NCBI RefSeq assembly: GCF_001540865.1
Contig: NC_033642.1
Coordinates: forward strand, 1,971,125-2,035,124
Direction: 5' to 3'
DNA: 64,000 nt
Origin: Ananas comosus
Taxonomy: Eukaryota > Streptophyta > Magnoliopsida > Poales > Bromeliaceae
Below, one piece after another: positions 22,810 through 35,799 of the stretch. Under the pieces are notes generated by a model. The model was not told the origin of the DNA, ran no database searches, and was given only the letters and a program-made list of their open reading frames with translations. Numbering within the stretch: position 1 is the first letter of the stretch; the number at the start of each line of letters is the position of its first letter. A program made the translations under genes and the position numbers.

Positions 22810-25800
22810 AAAAAAAAATAAAAAAATCTTAACCGTTATTAAAAGAGGGTAAAATTGTAACTTTAATACTTAGCAGGTAAAAGGATTATTATTTCAAGGT
22901 TAGTTTGGTAATTAAATATACAAATATTTAAAGAAACTTTTAATTAGGTCCCTAAATTTATGCATTAATTAGCACTAATTTAGAAAATTAATTGATTAAC
23001 CAAATTTATGCAATTATTAGCATAATTTAGGAATCTACTTTAAATGTTTTAGTGTTTCTCAAATTATGCATTAATTTAAATTAAGAAATTTTAGAAATAG
23101 TTTTATTTCTAAATACGATGAATTTAAATTTTAAAAATTAAATACTTAAAATTTAAAAGTGAAATTTAAATTAGAGAAATTTCATATTACTATTTAAAAA
23201 CTAAATTTCTACCAAGATTTAAAATAGAGTTTATTCGCACCAGTTTAAAACGTAATGCATAAAAACTTAGAGAGTAAGATTTCTACACTAGATTTCTCTA
23301 GAGGAATTTCATATTACTATATTTAAATTTTAATTCAATGATTTAAAAACTAGATGAACCGATTGATTTGACTGATCAGACTTTGACATAGTTCTATCAA
23401 GAATCTGATTTTAACCTATTGAACCGAATAACATTAAGAACAATTTGGAACCGGTAAAGATAATAAATATTTTAAACAGAATGATAATTTAACTGTTAGC
23501 GCTAATAAATATTTTAAATATAATTTTAAACATATAAATTAAAAAGATTAGAATTATTGGTGAGAAAAAAAATAGTCAGGAATTTGAATTCGAATCTGAT
23601 TAACAATCACAAAACTTATTTCCGAACTCGGCGGATTTCAAAAATTCATATCCAAATTCAAAACTGACCAATATTCCGAAACCCAAAACCAAACTTAAAC
23701 CAGAAGACTAGAATTCAAATAATTATTTCTGTTTACCATATTTCAAAGTATTTATATGAAACTTAAATTTTTAAAATATAAATTTGAATATAATATTAAA
23801 TTTTAAATTTAAAAGTGAAATTTAAATTAGAGGAATTTGATAGTACTATTTAAAATTTAAGTTCAATGATCATATTGTCAAATCATTTGAAATTTTCCTT
23901 ATATGAAATGCCAAATTATGAAAGGAAAGATAGAGAGAGAAAAAGGAAATAAAGAAAAAAAATAAAAATTTTGAAAATATAGTAGATGTAAAATAACTAA
24001 ATTGTCTATGTATTAAAAGACAAAAATATCTTTTTTTGAGGTACTTGGTAACCGGCACCTTTTCCAAAGTGACCTGCTATTGCAGGTCACAATTTTAAAA
24101 AAACTAAATCTGAGCTGTTGAATACGCGTGAATGAACGGTAACCAAAAAAAAAAAGAAGTATGGAAGCATTACTCGGAGATGTATATATTTTAAGTTATG
24201 CGGTGGAAGTTTATGCCAACCCTTAATACTTTTTTATTTTTAATTTTTGGTATGGATCATAGAGTTCCAGTTAGGCTAGAGTAGTTTGAAAACATGGTCC
24301 ATGAATTAGGAAACAGGGTGGCTACCAACAAACTAGCTTCCTCTTCCACCAATTTGCTAGGTTGTCAGTGGAGCCAACAACTCACAAATTCATTCCAAAT
24401 CTAAATGTTGTTCAAATTTAGGGGTTCTTTTTTTCTTTAGCTTCCTATAAGCAATTTTTTCATAAATGGTCCCAGCAAATTTAAATTTACACATATTACT
24501 GGCTTCTTACAATGAGAAGTCATACTGGACTTGGGAAGACCATGCAGATATTTTTAAGTTAAATATAATAATTCAGCCATTATGTTTAAACACGATGATC
24601 GGAACACTGTATTTCTATTTGTACTCTTCACTGTGGTTCATTATTAATTCTTATTGCCTCCTAAGTCGAAAAATATGATGATGTTGGCTATCTTTTTAAG
24701 ATACCCAATAATCCAATTGAAATGAAAAAAAAATATATAATGATATAGGCTAAATATGCTAAAGTAATATATACTCGGTAATCTTAAATTCAATTGAGAA
24801 TGAGATTCATTCCAAAAACTAATCTTATTCTCTTGGGATAGAGTAGGTATCTCATATTAATTATCTTGGATAATCTTAAACTTTTTAACCCAATCTTTTA
24901 TTTTTCTCCTTGCTTCATTTGAGATCCTCTCAAGATCTTCTCTCTCCGCCGTGCGAGACCATCTTCCTATCTCTTCCCTCGACCTAGGGCGCAAATATCA
25001 TTCTTCTCTCCACCTAGGGCACACATATCAATCTATCTTCATGATAATCTTAAATAATATGACTAAGCGATTCAACTCTGGCACGCCATATCTCCCATAA
25101 TAGAATGAGCAGGAATCAAAAAACTATTGGACATTCTTTTAATTCTTGAAATCTGTCGTAGGACAAATCAAACGCACCCTTATTTCTAGTAATTTTTATA
25201 ATGCTAAAAAAATTTTTATAGCAAAAATAGTTGCTTTCAGATTTATTTTTTTTATTGCCAAATAAATATTTTAGATATAAGAATTGCAAGTAATCTAGCG
25301 GTAGAAATTCTATTTAGAGAAATAAGAAAAAAAAAAAGCAACAACGAGAAATGAGATCTTATTTTATAATTTTCAGGGGAATTTTTTTGGATTTTTATTT
25401 CGATTTTCTTTTGTTGGATAGAATTTGGGCATGTTTAATGCTGTCAGGCTAAATGATTGAAAGAAAGCATGCAGAAATATAATTCTTTATTTTTAGTATT
25501 AAAAAACTTATGTCTTGATCGTATCACTGCGATATGTATAATATAATACTTTATATAGAAATAAATAAAGTATATTTTTTTTAATGTTTTTATAGATAAC
25601 GTGAGTCTTCGCAAGACTTGTCTGTCGCTTAGGAGTATGTTTGTTTTCGTATATCTCGAAGAGTGAACTCGTGAATGCGAGAAAGTCGTTGACATCAGCA
25701 TTTGTTTCATCACTGAAATCGGAAGATCATCAGAACTCCTCGTAATTGTAGAGAATTTGATTTTTTCAACTTATATGAGATGAAGAGTCAAATTAAGTTC

Positions 25801-26442
25801 GCCAAATTTACAAGGCTAAGTTTGGTAATGCAGTGGAAGGTCCAAAATAATCTAAAAATACTACGGTGTGCTTCTCTAGTGATGATTGTAACTGTACTTT
25901 TATAATATAAAATAAAAAATTAAAATATATTTAATTACTAATTAAGTTTTAATTATTCATTCTATGACTTATCGCTTTCAAAAAGCCGTTTACACGGTGG
26001 GAGCTCTGCAGTCTAAGCTTCTTCTGACACGGCAGACTTCCTCCTCTTTTTGAGGACTGCAGGGCGAACTTGGGCAGTCTGCCCTCTCTCGAAAGTCATC
26101 AGTACAAATGGACTTCCTTATCCGCCCGGTCAAAGTACAGCTCTAACTTACAAAAACCACCTCTAATTCATAACTTTAATTTCGAAAATGCCAAATTAAT
26201 AAATGTGGCGTGCTCCTAGGCGCGCGAAATGATAATAGGAAAATACTTTTTTATACTCTCAAATGATAGCGTGTGAATCTTACATCCTCAACTCAGAGTT
26301 GAAAAAAATTTAAATAAATTTTAATAAAAATAAAAAAAATTAATATGACAAGTAAATTATTAATGATTTTAGAATGCAGTGGGTGTAAGATGTACAATCC
26401 CACTTTGAGGTGTACTGATAGTACCGCTCATGATAAGATATA
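22810..26442. other. Gene-free AT-rich region
   Basis: No gene is supported. Around 23570-23710 a phrase set (GAACTCGGCGGATTTCAAAAA, CCGAAACCC) resembles a decayed copy of the hAT MITE at 44976-45453. Near 24930-25040 a short CCTAGGGCGCA/CCTAGGGCACA repeat occurs. The open frames are short and not protein-like. Confidence 0.45.
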
Positions 26443-26740
26443 GGGTTAATTTCATACAGATCCCTACAAACATAATGAATTACAAATATATTACTATAAA
26501 ATTTAATTTTCATATGTTGACTCTACAGAAGTCCTAATATTTTTAAATATATCCTTTTGATTTGTTACCGTTAAAGCACTATTTATTTTATAGGTGAAAT
26601 ATGTCCCTCCAAAAGTTTCAATTGTTAATTAAAAAGGGATAAAATAATCAATTCACCTCATTAACTAACAAAAGTTAAACTTTATAGGATTATATATTTG
26701 CAATTCATTATATTTGTAGGGGCTGTATGAAATTAATCCT
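26443..26740. mobile_element. Foldback MITE GGGTTAATTTCATAC
   Basis: The ends GGGTTAATTTCATAC and GTATGAAATTAATCC match the 12673-13088 copy. This copy is about 120 bp shorter in the centre. Confidence 0.75.
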
Positions 26741-26750
26741 AATATATATC

Positions 26751-27091
26751 GCTAAATTATAAAAAAAAACTTCTTATAAGTATCTTTTTTTTTAAAATTT
26801 TTCTTCTAATTTTCAAAAATTTATATTTTATTCTTCAATATTTTAAGTTGTTGCATTTAGCCATCCTCCGTCAAGATTTTATCACTACTCCGTCATTTTC
26901 TTATAATTTATACCATTATTTTTTTCTTATAAAAGAAATAAGAATAATTTGGTCACTTTGTCCTCTCCATTCACACCATACCCTTCTAAAAATATTTTTG
27001 AAATTTTAGAAAGGCAAAATGTAAATGTTTAAAAGTCAGAAAAAAAAAGTAAAAAAACGAATATTTACAGTAGAGTTATTTGTAATTTAGC
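26751..27091. mobile_element. Foldback repeat GCTAAATTA
   Basis: The ends GCTAAATTATAAA and TTTGTAATTTAGC are complementary, and homology continues inward. The terminal motif resembles that of the nested element at 9800-10470. Confidence 0.6.
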
Positions 27092-27527
27092 ATATATATA
27101 TAGAGTGTACAACTACTATACTTGCGGAAGTATTAGTAAAATTGGTGCATTTGATTTTTTGGTTCTTAAATTAAGAATTGTAAGGTTAGGATAATAGTGA
27201 TCCTACTAGGATTTAGTAGTCTGCTTAGAAAATTAATATTAATCTAAGAATCAGAAATGATGAAATGGTTAATCCAAAGGTTAAAATAGTCCAGAGTTTG
27301 ACTACAGTGTTTTTGAAAGCACAACTCATGTGATACTTCTAATTTTTGAACCCTTAAATCAACCTTTGATTATTCTCTAGTCTTTGGATTAATACTATTC
27401 CCCTACTAGAGAGGACAACTAAACCTTTATAGGGGGACTTCTATCATTCTAACATTATAATCCTTAATTCAAAGGCTAAAAATCCGGAGCACTAACTTTT
27501 TATTTTTTCGAAATTACAATAACTCTA

Positions 27528-27530
<3 letters not shown>

Positions 27531-27578
<48 letters not shown>
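27531..27578. repeat. (TA)n microsatellite
   Basis: About 24 TA units at the left edge of the next MITE. Confidence 0.95.
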
Positions 27579-27582
<4 letters not shown>

Positions 27583-27583
27583 T

Positions 27584-27831
27584 CTGGCTACTATACTCTT
27601 ATGAGTATAGAGCTTCTTGTACTCACAAGTTTTTGGCCGTTTGATCTACTCTTTAATCATTTTCATTCGTTAAATTATACTACTCAACCAACCACCCAAT
27701 CAATTCTAGGGGGCCCACTATCAACCTAACCGTAACCACTCTCATCTTAATCACACATTTTTTTATCCGAATGGTCGAAAAGTTATGAGTATAGAGGGCT
27801 CTATACCAATATGAGTATAGTAGCCCCAACC

Positions 27832-27832
<1 letters not shown>
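27584..27832. mobile_element. SSR-bounded MITE
   Basis: The tips GGCTACTATACTCTTATGAG and its complement are those of the 3428-3968 element. The core (AATTATACTACTCAACCAAC) is that of the 5094-5320 and 37096-37320 elements. TA tracts touch both ends. Confidence 0.8.

Positions 27833-27882
<50 letters not shown>
27833..27882. repeat. Compound (TA)n(GA)n microsatellite
   Basis: TA units followed by GA units at the right edge of the preceding MITE. Confidence 0.95.
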
Positions 27883-27887
<5 letters not shown>

Positions 27888-27890
27888 TGA

Positions 27891-28187
27891 ATAATTTATA
27901 GTCAAGAGTCCCCTATGAGGTAAATTGCATTGTTACTGCCTGAACTTTTGACGAATTTTACTTAAACCCCCAGACTCCTAAAATAGACATCTAACACGCT
28001 AAACTCTAATATTTCATTCATTTTACCCCTTCCGTCAGTTTCCGGTTAACGGAGTTTGACGGAAAATTGACGGAAAGGATAAATGAACGAAATATTAGAG
28101 TTTAGGATGTTAGATGTCCATTTTAGGAGTTCGAGGGGTAAAATGAAACTTCGCCAAAAGTTCATGAGGTAACAATGCAATTTACCC
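27891..28187. mobile_element. Isolated arm-palindrome of the 869-2270 foldback
   Basis: The part 27919-28187 is a palindromic unit matching 869-1139 and 2000-2270. The preceding ATAATTTATAGTCAAGAGT (27891-27909) matches the inner flank of those units (about 1980-1998), so this copy derives from the larger element or shares its ancestor. Confidence 0.8.
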
Positions 28188-28191
28188 ATTA

Positions 28192-28540
<349 letters not shown>

Positions 28541-28552
28541 TATATATATATA

Positions 28553-30970
28553 TGTCACGCCCCGGATTACACTTTCCCTGGGCGCGCCGACAAATCCGCC
28601 GTATGCAAAAGAATTTTTCCTGTATACGAAGCGATAGCTGTACCTGTAAACAAACACTACTACGAACAGTAGTAGAGAGCTGCTAGAGAAAACAGAAGCT
28701 AAACAAACTGAGTTTCATATACATAGTCCCAATTAAAAATACAAAGCTACTCGCACTAGCGAGTTAAGTCCACTATGTACATAAACTCGAAACAAAACAT
28801 CTACCTGCAGTAGGGGCACCTCTAGCTCAGCACGTCGGGTAGGGCTCTAACTCGCGACGCCCTTGCCTCGATCCTGATCCGCGGACAGTGCAGCAGCCGG
28901 AACCTGTGGCTCTGCAAAAACATAGGAACAACTGGGCGTGAGAACTACTGTAAAAACAAGTAGTCCTCAGTGGGTATCGCCCAAAACAACATCGGTCCAC
29001 CCACTAAGTCTACAGAAGAGAGCAAGAATAGTAGTAAAATGCAGGAATAAAGTCTACCGCTATCAAACACTACACTATCATGCTCTACACTAACCAACTG
29101 TAGAAAATATCCAACCTGACCCAATCCAATCGGGACTGTAAGCATACCCGTCCCCGGGACTGTGAATACACTCGTCCCTGCCCCGTTGCGACTATCCAGC
29201 TCTATCCACACCAACTGGTCCGTGGAGAGCGAGTCCAACTGGCATGAGCGACACCAACGCGAAAGCACAAAGCCTGACTCCGGAGTGGTACTCGTGGGCG
29301 CTACCCAACCGAGTATGCAGCGTATCTCTGTCGAGCTCAATCAGGCTCCAACTAGCCAAAGTCAAGTAAACAGGGTCAAAACAGGTCTACAAACCAAACC
29401 CACGTGCCCTCGGCACAATCTGTGACCAAAACAAGAATCTGGGTCCACCGCTAACCCGAACGGCACCCAACGACCCGAAACAGCCTACACTCTGCTGAAA
29501 AATAAGCTCGGCATCTCAGCACGAGCGTAAATGCCTTCTAAACTACCCCAGGTATCCATCGCAACGATACTGCAACGATACAATCGAATCACGGCTCCTA
29601 GAGCTAAATCTGGTAGTTTAAGCATATGACGGGTCAAAACGCAGGTTTTCTCCTAAGTCAAATTTCAAGTCCAACATGTATAATATAAATATTCATTTCA
29701 GCATGCTTCTACATTCATATTACATTCAAGATGCTAATCGATGAATTAAAGCATGATATACAAAAATCGAACTATACACGTCGACTAAACATGCACTTAG
29801 GAGCGAAACCGATGATACACCCACCTCTAGTGCAATTCCTGGCAGCAAGATGGTCTCGGATCACAAGCAACACTGCTGGAAACACCTCCAAACCAGCAAC
29901 AAAGCCCCTCAAGATCTGGATTTACAATTCACCCAAAAATCCAATAAAAACCATCAATTTACCAAAATTTCAGCACTTAAGCTTAATTATCTCAATTCCA
30001 ATGTCAAAACTCACCTAATGATCTCCAAATCGGGTGAGGACAGATCCAAATCCAGCAACTACTGATGGGTGATCAATCTCAGGTCCAAAATCCCACTGCC
30101 TACAAAGTTAGCATCAAGAAAAGCTCAAAAATTCCAATTTCAGCTCAAAGTCAACAGCAGTCCAGAAAAACCTCAGTTCGACCAAGCTAACCTCAACCAA
30201 AATCTGCAATTCAGGGCTTCGTGGATTCCTCTGGAAGTCTAGAATCCAGCAAACCAAGTTTCGTCGAAATCCGACCTTCCTACGTCGCGCACGAGCCAAA
30301 ACACTGGAGGTCGTCGCTGAAGAACTGCAGAATCAGCACTCCATCAAGCTGGATCAATGGAAATTTGATGCAAATTGAGGCAAATCCGAGGGTAGAGATG
30401 CTAAAAGGGACTTCTCTGTGAAGAAGGGAGGAAAAGAGCTCACCAGGGTCACCTTCCATCTATTTATAGGCTGCTGGAGAGATAAGATAAGCCCCAAGAG
30501 AAAACAGCTGCTATCCAGTACTCATGCAGAAACGGGCATTTCTGGGCGCCCGGAACCATGTTGTGGGCGACCAGAACATCCCGACTGCACAAACCGGGCT
30601 CCTCGGACTCTCCGCTCGCGGTGTGCTGCGCCCGTAAATGGCTCCGGCGGAACTCACCTACCGCCCTGCCACGCGTCGAAGCAAGCGATATTCACGAGGT
30701 GGAATTTCCGGACCCACATCTGGGCGCCCAAAACATGGGATCCGAATTGGCTTCCAGTTTCAGTTAAATTCAACACTCGTTTCTGGGCGACCCTAAAAAT
30801 GTTCTGGGCGCCCAAATCTGGCAAAACTCCAGTTTTGCTTATTTGAGTGCGCCGAGTCCAATTCTGCATCCAATTCGTGCAGAATTGACTCCGACTCAGT
30901 CCGACACTCTCCAGAGATGTCGACCAGTCTATAATACTGAAGCCAATCCTATCCAAAGTTCAGGAACACT

Positions 30971-30973
<3 letters not shown>
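28553..30973 (-). mobile_element. Ty3/gypsy solo LTR, 2421 bp
   Basis: On the minus strand it starts TGTAGTGTTCCTGAAC and ends GGGGCGTGACA. It is inserted in a (TA)n tract, so the ATATA flanks are not decisive. About 700 bp at its 3' end and the GTCGACA...CTCTGGAGA segment near its 5' end match the LTR at 55835-57826, which leads into a primer site and gag. No internal region is present, consistent with LTR-LTR recombination. The apparent open frames (for example 28945-29340 minus and 30418-30846 plus) lie in this LTR and are not genes. TGGGCGCCCA-like palindromes lie upstream of its TATA box. Confidence 0.85.
30461..30468 (-). promoter_or_regulatory. TATA box of the solo LTR
   Basis: TATAAATA on the minus strand, about 505 bp from the LTR start. 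It could still start transcription toward lower coordinates. Confidence 0.5.

Positions 30974-31029
<56 letters not shown>
30974..31029. repeat. (TA)n microsatellite
   Basis: About 28 TA units continuing the tract into which the solo LTR was inserted. Confidence 0.95.
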
Positions 31030-31032
<3 letters not shown>

Positions 31033-31740
31033 TGAGATCATTCCCGTTTTGTCTAACAAATTCAGATTGAGGGGGTAGTTACATATAATTGGGGCAGTTA
31101 TTTTAGCAATACTAATAAATCTATCATTTTTAATTGGTTTCCCTCCTACTAAAGATATATGTAGTCTGACACTTCCACCTCAACCGCCACTTCGCCATTA
31201 TAAAAGGAAACCTACGTCACCACCCGCTCCCCACATTTAAAAAATAATACTTGTTGCATAAACCCGGTGTATCCGTACATGTCATACACTATATTTAATA
31301 TTTAATTGTTAAAATTTAACAAATAAATTTTAATCTAAAATGGTTTAAAAGCCTATGTATCAAAATATAACTAGCGTATTCCAGAGGTTCCAGAGGTTCA
31401 CAGCCCCACTTGGTGCTGGCACCAAATTCTCCCTATCAATTCCGCCGTTCCCATTGAAACCTCGTGCACATTTATTTACTTTTATTATACCCAAACACAC
31501 TCGTACACACTAATAATTATTTCCGAGATAGTAGTATACCCTTATAAGTTCGGCCGTGATGTTTGTAAAAGCACCAAATACTTAATACTTGTAAATTTTT
31601 TATTATTAAATTTATTTTTTTGATCATTTTTATTTATTAAATTATACTATTCAACCAACACCCGCTCAATCCTAGAGGTCTCGTATTATTCTAACCGCAT
31701 ATTTTTTAATCTAATGGCCAAAAATTTACCCGCTCCTTGT
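31030..31740. other. Upstream region of the kinase gene
   Basis: No gene. A decayed MITE-like segment near 31533-31725 (AATTATACTATTCAACCAAC) resembles the 27584-27832 core. Confidence 0.5.
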
Positions 31741-31763
31741 TCCATGCCCCTTATAAATCAAAC

Positions 31764-31770
31764 TATAAAT
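31764..31770 (+). promoter_or_regulatory. Candidate TATA box of the kinase gene
   Basis: TATAAAT about 110 bp before the ATG. A second TATAAAT lies at 31752-31758. The sequence after it is typical CT/A-rich plant leader containing AAACCCTAAT. Confidence 0.5.
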
Positions 31771-31873
31771 CCTCCTCCTCCAACTGCTTGTTCCGCCGAA
31801 TAAGCTCAAAACCCTAATTCCGATCGAAAAAATTTGGGGAATAAAAAGGAGAAAAAATTAGAGGAGGAGATCG

Positions 31874-32152
31874 ATGGACGATGATACCTCGTTCGCCGTC
31901 GTCGTCGCCCTCTCCGCCGCGCTCGTAATCGCCCTCCTCATCGTGGCCCTCCTCGCCGCCGCCGCCGCCGCCGCCGTCCTCCGCCGCCGCCGCGTCTGGC
32001 GGCGCGGCGGCGCGGCGGTCGGTGAGGGCGGTGGTGGCGGCGGCGGAGGAGGAGGGAGAGGAGGAGGAGGAGGTTCGCGCTCGAGCTGGAGCTGCTGCGG
32101 CGCCTCCGCCACCCCAACATCGTGCGCCTCCTCGCCTACTGCGACGATCGCG
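31874..32152 (+). CDS. Receptor-like kinase, exon 1 (membrane anchor)
   Basis: The ATG opens a frame for an acidic MDDD start, a hydrophobic span of about 27 residues (AVVVALSAALVIALLIVAL) and an RRRR stop-transfer, so the N-terminus is a membrane anchor. A Gly/Arg low-complexity stretch follows. In another frame (+2 relative to the ATG) comes LELELLRRLRHPNIVRLLAY, the alphaC/beta4 part of a kinase. A splice donor CG|GTGAGC follows at 32152/32153. The Gly-rich loop and the VAIK lysine expected between anchor and alphaC are absent. Either a segment is missing or collapsed in the G-rich tract, or this is a decayed gene. The kinase part resembles At1g33260/At4g10390-type receptor-like kinases. 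Confidence 0.55.
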
Positions 32153-35084
32153 GTGAGCAAATCTAATCTAATTAATAATAATTATTATAAATTAAATTTA
32201 ATTTATTAATTAATATCATCCAAAAAAAATTCAAAAAACCATCCCGTAGTTTCTCACTTTTTTATTTTAGTACCCTATGGTTTAAAGTATATTATTTTCG
32301 CATTCCTGTAATTTTTTTTTTTTTATCCATTTCATTATTTTTTTTTCCGTTATATCAGTGGCAAAGATAAAACTAGAACTCGCCTACTGCGACGATCGCG
32401 GTGAGCAAATCTAATTAATAATAATAATTAAAAATAATTTTAATTAATTAATTAATATTATTTTTTTGAAAAAAAAAAAAACTTTAAATACCACCCCGTT
32501 GTTTCGGATTTTCTCCCTTCAATACTCTATGATTTGAAGTGTGTCACTTTTATACTCCATGGTAAAAAACGTATCACTTTCGTATCCCGTGATTTTATTT
32601 TTTTTCTTTTTGTTATTCCTTTTATTATTTTTCTGTTTAATCAGTGACAATTAAAATTAAAAAGTACGAAAGTGAATATTTGATAAACTATAAGTGAGTA
32701 TCTGAAATATTTTTTTTGTATATAATTTAACGAAAAATTAACAAATAATGAAAAAAAAAACTCTAAAATATTAAATTAATATATTTTAAATCACATGATA
32801 TTAAAGTAAAAAAGTAAAAAAATAAAAAAATCATTGAAGTTCACCCTTAAAAAAAATAGAAGCAAATTTGACTTGGTCGTTTCGCTCATTGATTCTCGTC
32901 ACCTCCTCTTACCGGGGGACGTTCGGTTCAACGTTAATCTCTGAAAATAATTTTCCGTGAAAATAAGTTTTCAATGAAAAAATTTTCGTTCTGTAGTTTG
33001 AATTGTTTGCTTTGTAGAAAAAAATATTTTTTCATCAATTTTTATTTGGTTGAAAAAAATTCACATTTATTTTGTTCGGAGAAAAAAAATGAATGAAAAA
33101 AATTTTATGTAGCTTAAATTTTTGTTTTTCGTTGAAAACAACGAAAAACGGAAACTTCAATATTTTATATTTTTATAAAAATATTTTTACGTCAAATCAA
33201 ATAAATAAAAAAATATTTTACATATCAAAAATAATTTTTTAATTCATTTTATGAGGTTTTTTTAATTATTTTCTAAAAAAAAAGAATTTTAAAACTAACT
33301 AAATTAAGTAGGGTTTTTTTTTGTGTCCTTTTTGACTGAAAATTTTGAATTTCTATATATTGTCGTTAAAATTTAAATTTGTAAACTTAGGCTTGTCAAA
33401 AAAAAATTTTACTACCATAAACAGCAGTCCTGAGCAAAAAATGCTATCACTGATATACGGTTCTGATTAAATGTCTAAATATTTTCATAATTTTTTTGAA
33501 AAATTTATATATTTGATAGATAAACAATATAATGAAATATTTAAAATTAGATACTATATTCGGTTTAGAAATTATTTTTTGGATAAGATAAATCACTTTT
33601 TTTTGTAAAATATGTTATTTTACCGAATCATAATTATAAAAAAATTTTAAGAGGAAAAAATCAAAGTTTTAATCACGCTAAAAATTTTTATACGGAATAA
33701 ATTTTTTTGAATTATTTATTTTGATTTTCAAACATCACCTTTAAGAGTTTAAAATCATCTTTTAGATTTTTTTTTTTTTTTTTTTGGTACCAACAAAACT
33801 TTTTAAAACTAGTGAGTAAATATGAGAAATTGGATGATTACAGTGTAAAATTCATATACTATATATATATAGTTGGTCATGTCTTAGTTGGAGTGTGATA
33901 TTTATTCCACTAGTATTAATAACTTACAATAACACTAATAATTTATTGAGTTCTACATTATTAAAGCTAAAATGTATAAGTACCTTGTTATTAGTGTTAG
34001 AGCTTCGAATTTTTATATTTTTTATCCATGTAATGTGAGACTATTGAATCGTCGTAATTACTTTCTAATATAAAAAAATTATTTCAGATTATCTATGTTT
34101 TTTAAAATTACTCTGATTTTTCGCCATGGGATCATTGTACCATGTTAATTATTATAACAATTCAATTCAAAAAATATAAAGTCACACAGTATATTTAAAT
34201 TTTACTATAACTATAATTACAGTACAGTAATAACCATGTGCATGCTCCGATTTTCGGCACACTAAACGTGAGATACTTCCGTCCACCGTCCATCACGTAA
34301 GTAAATCGAGGTTTGAAAATAATGGACGGTAGATAAGACCGTCTCGTGTTCAAAATGAGACAGTTTCTTCGACTGTTCATCACGTAAATCGGCACGAATT
34401 TCAAAGTTCATGGACGACAGATAAGACGGTCTTACATTTGGGACAACACTATTGGCTATTTATTATTGAGCTAAATTAGGTCAAATATCGTACCCCAACA
34501 ATAAGCCTAAGTTGAGTTAGATGAGACTAATAAATTAAGTGGAGGTGCGGTCTACAAGTCAGGTCGAAGACTGCGAGCGCTTTCTATCAATACGTGATTT
34601 TGGAATAGTTGATTAACGCTTACCATCCACAAACCCTTATCTTGCAGAGTTTGGGTCAAATAGATCATCGGCACGAATTTCAACGGCATATAAGACGGTC
34701 TTACATTTGGGTGGTCAACACTATTGGCTATTTATTATTGGGCTCAAATAGATCAAATATTCTGTTCCATAACAATAAGCTCAGGAAACTAATAACTTGA
34801 GTCGGATGAGCCTAAAAAATTCAGAAGGTGCAGTTCACAAAAAATCTAACGGTAAAATCTTTAACAATAAACCTAATGTTCAGATTGGTTGAGTCAGGTC
34901 GAAGAAGCTCGTGAGCACTGTGGTACGATAAGTGTTTAACAATAAGCCTAATGTTCAGATTGGATTGGTTGAGTCAGGTCGAAGAAGTCTGTGAGCACTG
35001 TGGTACGATGAGTGCGCTCTTTCTATGGGTGCTTGGAATAGTTGGTTAGCGCTTACGATGAACAAACTCTTGCCTTGGTTGCAG
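32153..35084 (+). other. Kinase intron with MITE pieces and copied splice sites
   Basis: A 2.9-kb GT...AG intron. 32379-32425 repeats the end of exon 1 and its donor (32129-32175). About 34580-34655 is a diverged copy of the real branch/acceptor region (35018-35090), including CTTGCAG. Two pieces of the CCCTGTGGTTT MITE family lie at about 32222-32378 and 32465-32860. Near 34690-34750 and 34865-35010 there are further direct repeats, one about 74 bp in tandem. The rest is AT-rich. Confidence 0.65.
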
Positions 35085-35799
35085 AGGAGGAGGGGGCTCT
35101 GGTGTTGGAGTACGCCCCGAACGGCACCCTCCCCCCGCGGCTTCAGCGGCGCCGCTCCCGTGGGCGGCGCGGACGCGGATCCTCTACGACGTCGCGGGCG
35201 CCCTCGCCCACCTCCACTCCGCATCCGCATCCGCATCCGGCGCCGTCGTCGTCGTCCACGGCGACGTGACCTCCTCGAACGTCCTCCTCGGCCCCCTCCC
35301 CCGCCTCCGCCCCCTCCTCTGCGACTTCGGCTCCGCCCGCCTCGGCTTCTCCGCCTCCCTCTCCCCCTCCCCCTCCCTCTCCGTCGCCGTCGCCTCCCCC
35401 GGCTACGCCGACCCCTTCTTCCTCCGCACCGGCATCCTCTCCAAGAGCTCCGACGTCTACGCCTTCGGCGTCCTCCTCCTCGAGACCCTCACCGGCCGCC
35501 CCGCCGTCGGATCCGACGGCCGCAACCTCACGGCCGAGATCGCGCCGGCGATCGCCGCGCCGCCCGCCGAGGGCCTGCTCGATCCGCGGCTGCGCGGGCG
35601 CCCGGGGTTCGACGCCGCCGCCGCCGAGGCCGAGGCGGCGGCGGCGGCGGAGATCGCCGGCGCGCGCTGCGTCGGGGCGCAGCCGAGCCTGCGCCCGTCC
35701 ATGGCCGATGTGCGCGCGCTCATCGGGGAGCGGATGCCGTCCGCGATCTCCGCCGCCGATCCCGGATCGGACGGCGAGAAGAAGATGGCGGAGCCGTGA
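35085..35799 (+). CDS. Receptor-like kinase, exon 2 (kinase C-lobe)
   Basis: After the acceptor TTGCAG|AG the frame reads EEEGALVLEYAPNGTL, which joins in phase to exon 1 (phase 1). A one-base shift is then needed at a run of six C (35131-35136). After it the kinase continues: LPWAARTRILYDVAGALAHL, the catalytic loop VVHGDVTSSNVLL (HGD in place of HRD, Asp and Asn kept), DFGSARLG, activation-segment SPGYADP, and SSDVYAFGVLLLETLTGRP with subdomains IX-XI. The stop TGA is at 35797-35799. The HGD loop, SPGY and order of motifs fit the At1g33260-like receptor kinase group. GC content is very high, as for many monocot genes. With the N-lobe missing upstream, phosphotransfer is doubtful; the gene may be a pseudokinase, a pseudogene, or hit by assembly indels. 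Confidence 0.75.

Noticed and set aside
28945..30956. Open frames of 87-142 residues, including CRHASKQ-like and RCRSCQ-like peptides
   Set aside because: The whole stretch is a solo LTR, and the same frames recur in the LTR at 55.8 kb; LTRs of this family do not encode proteins.
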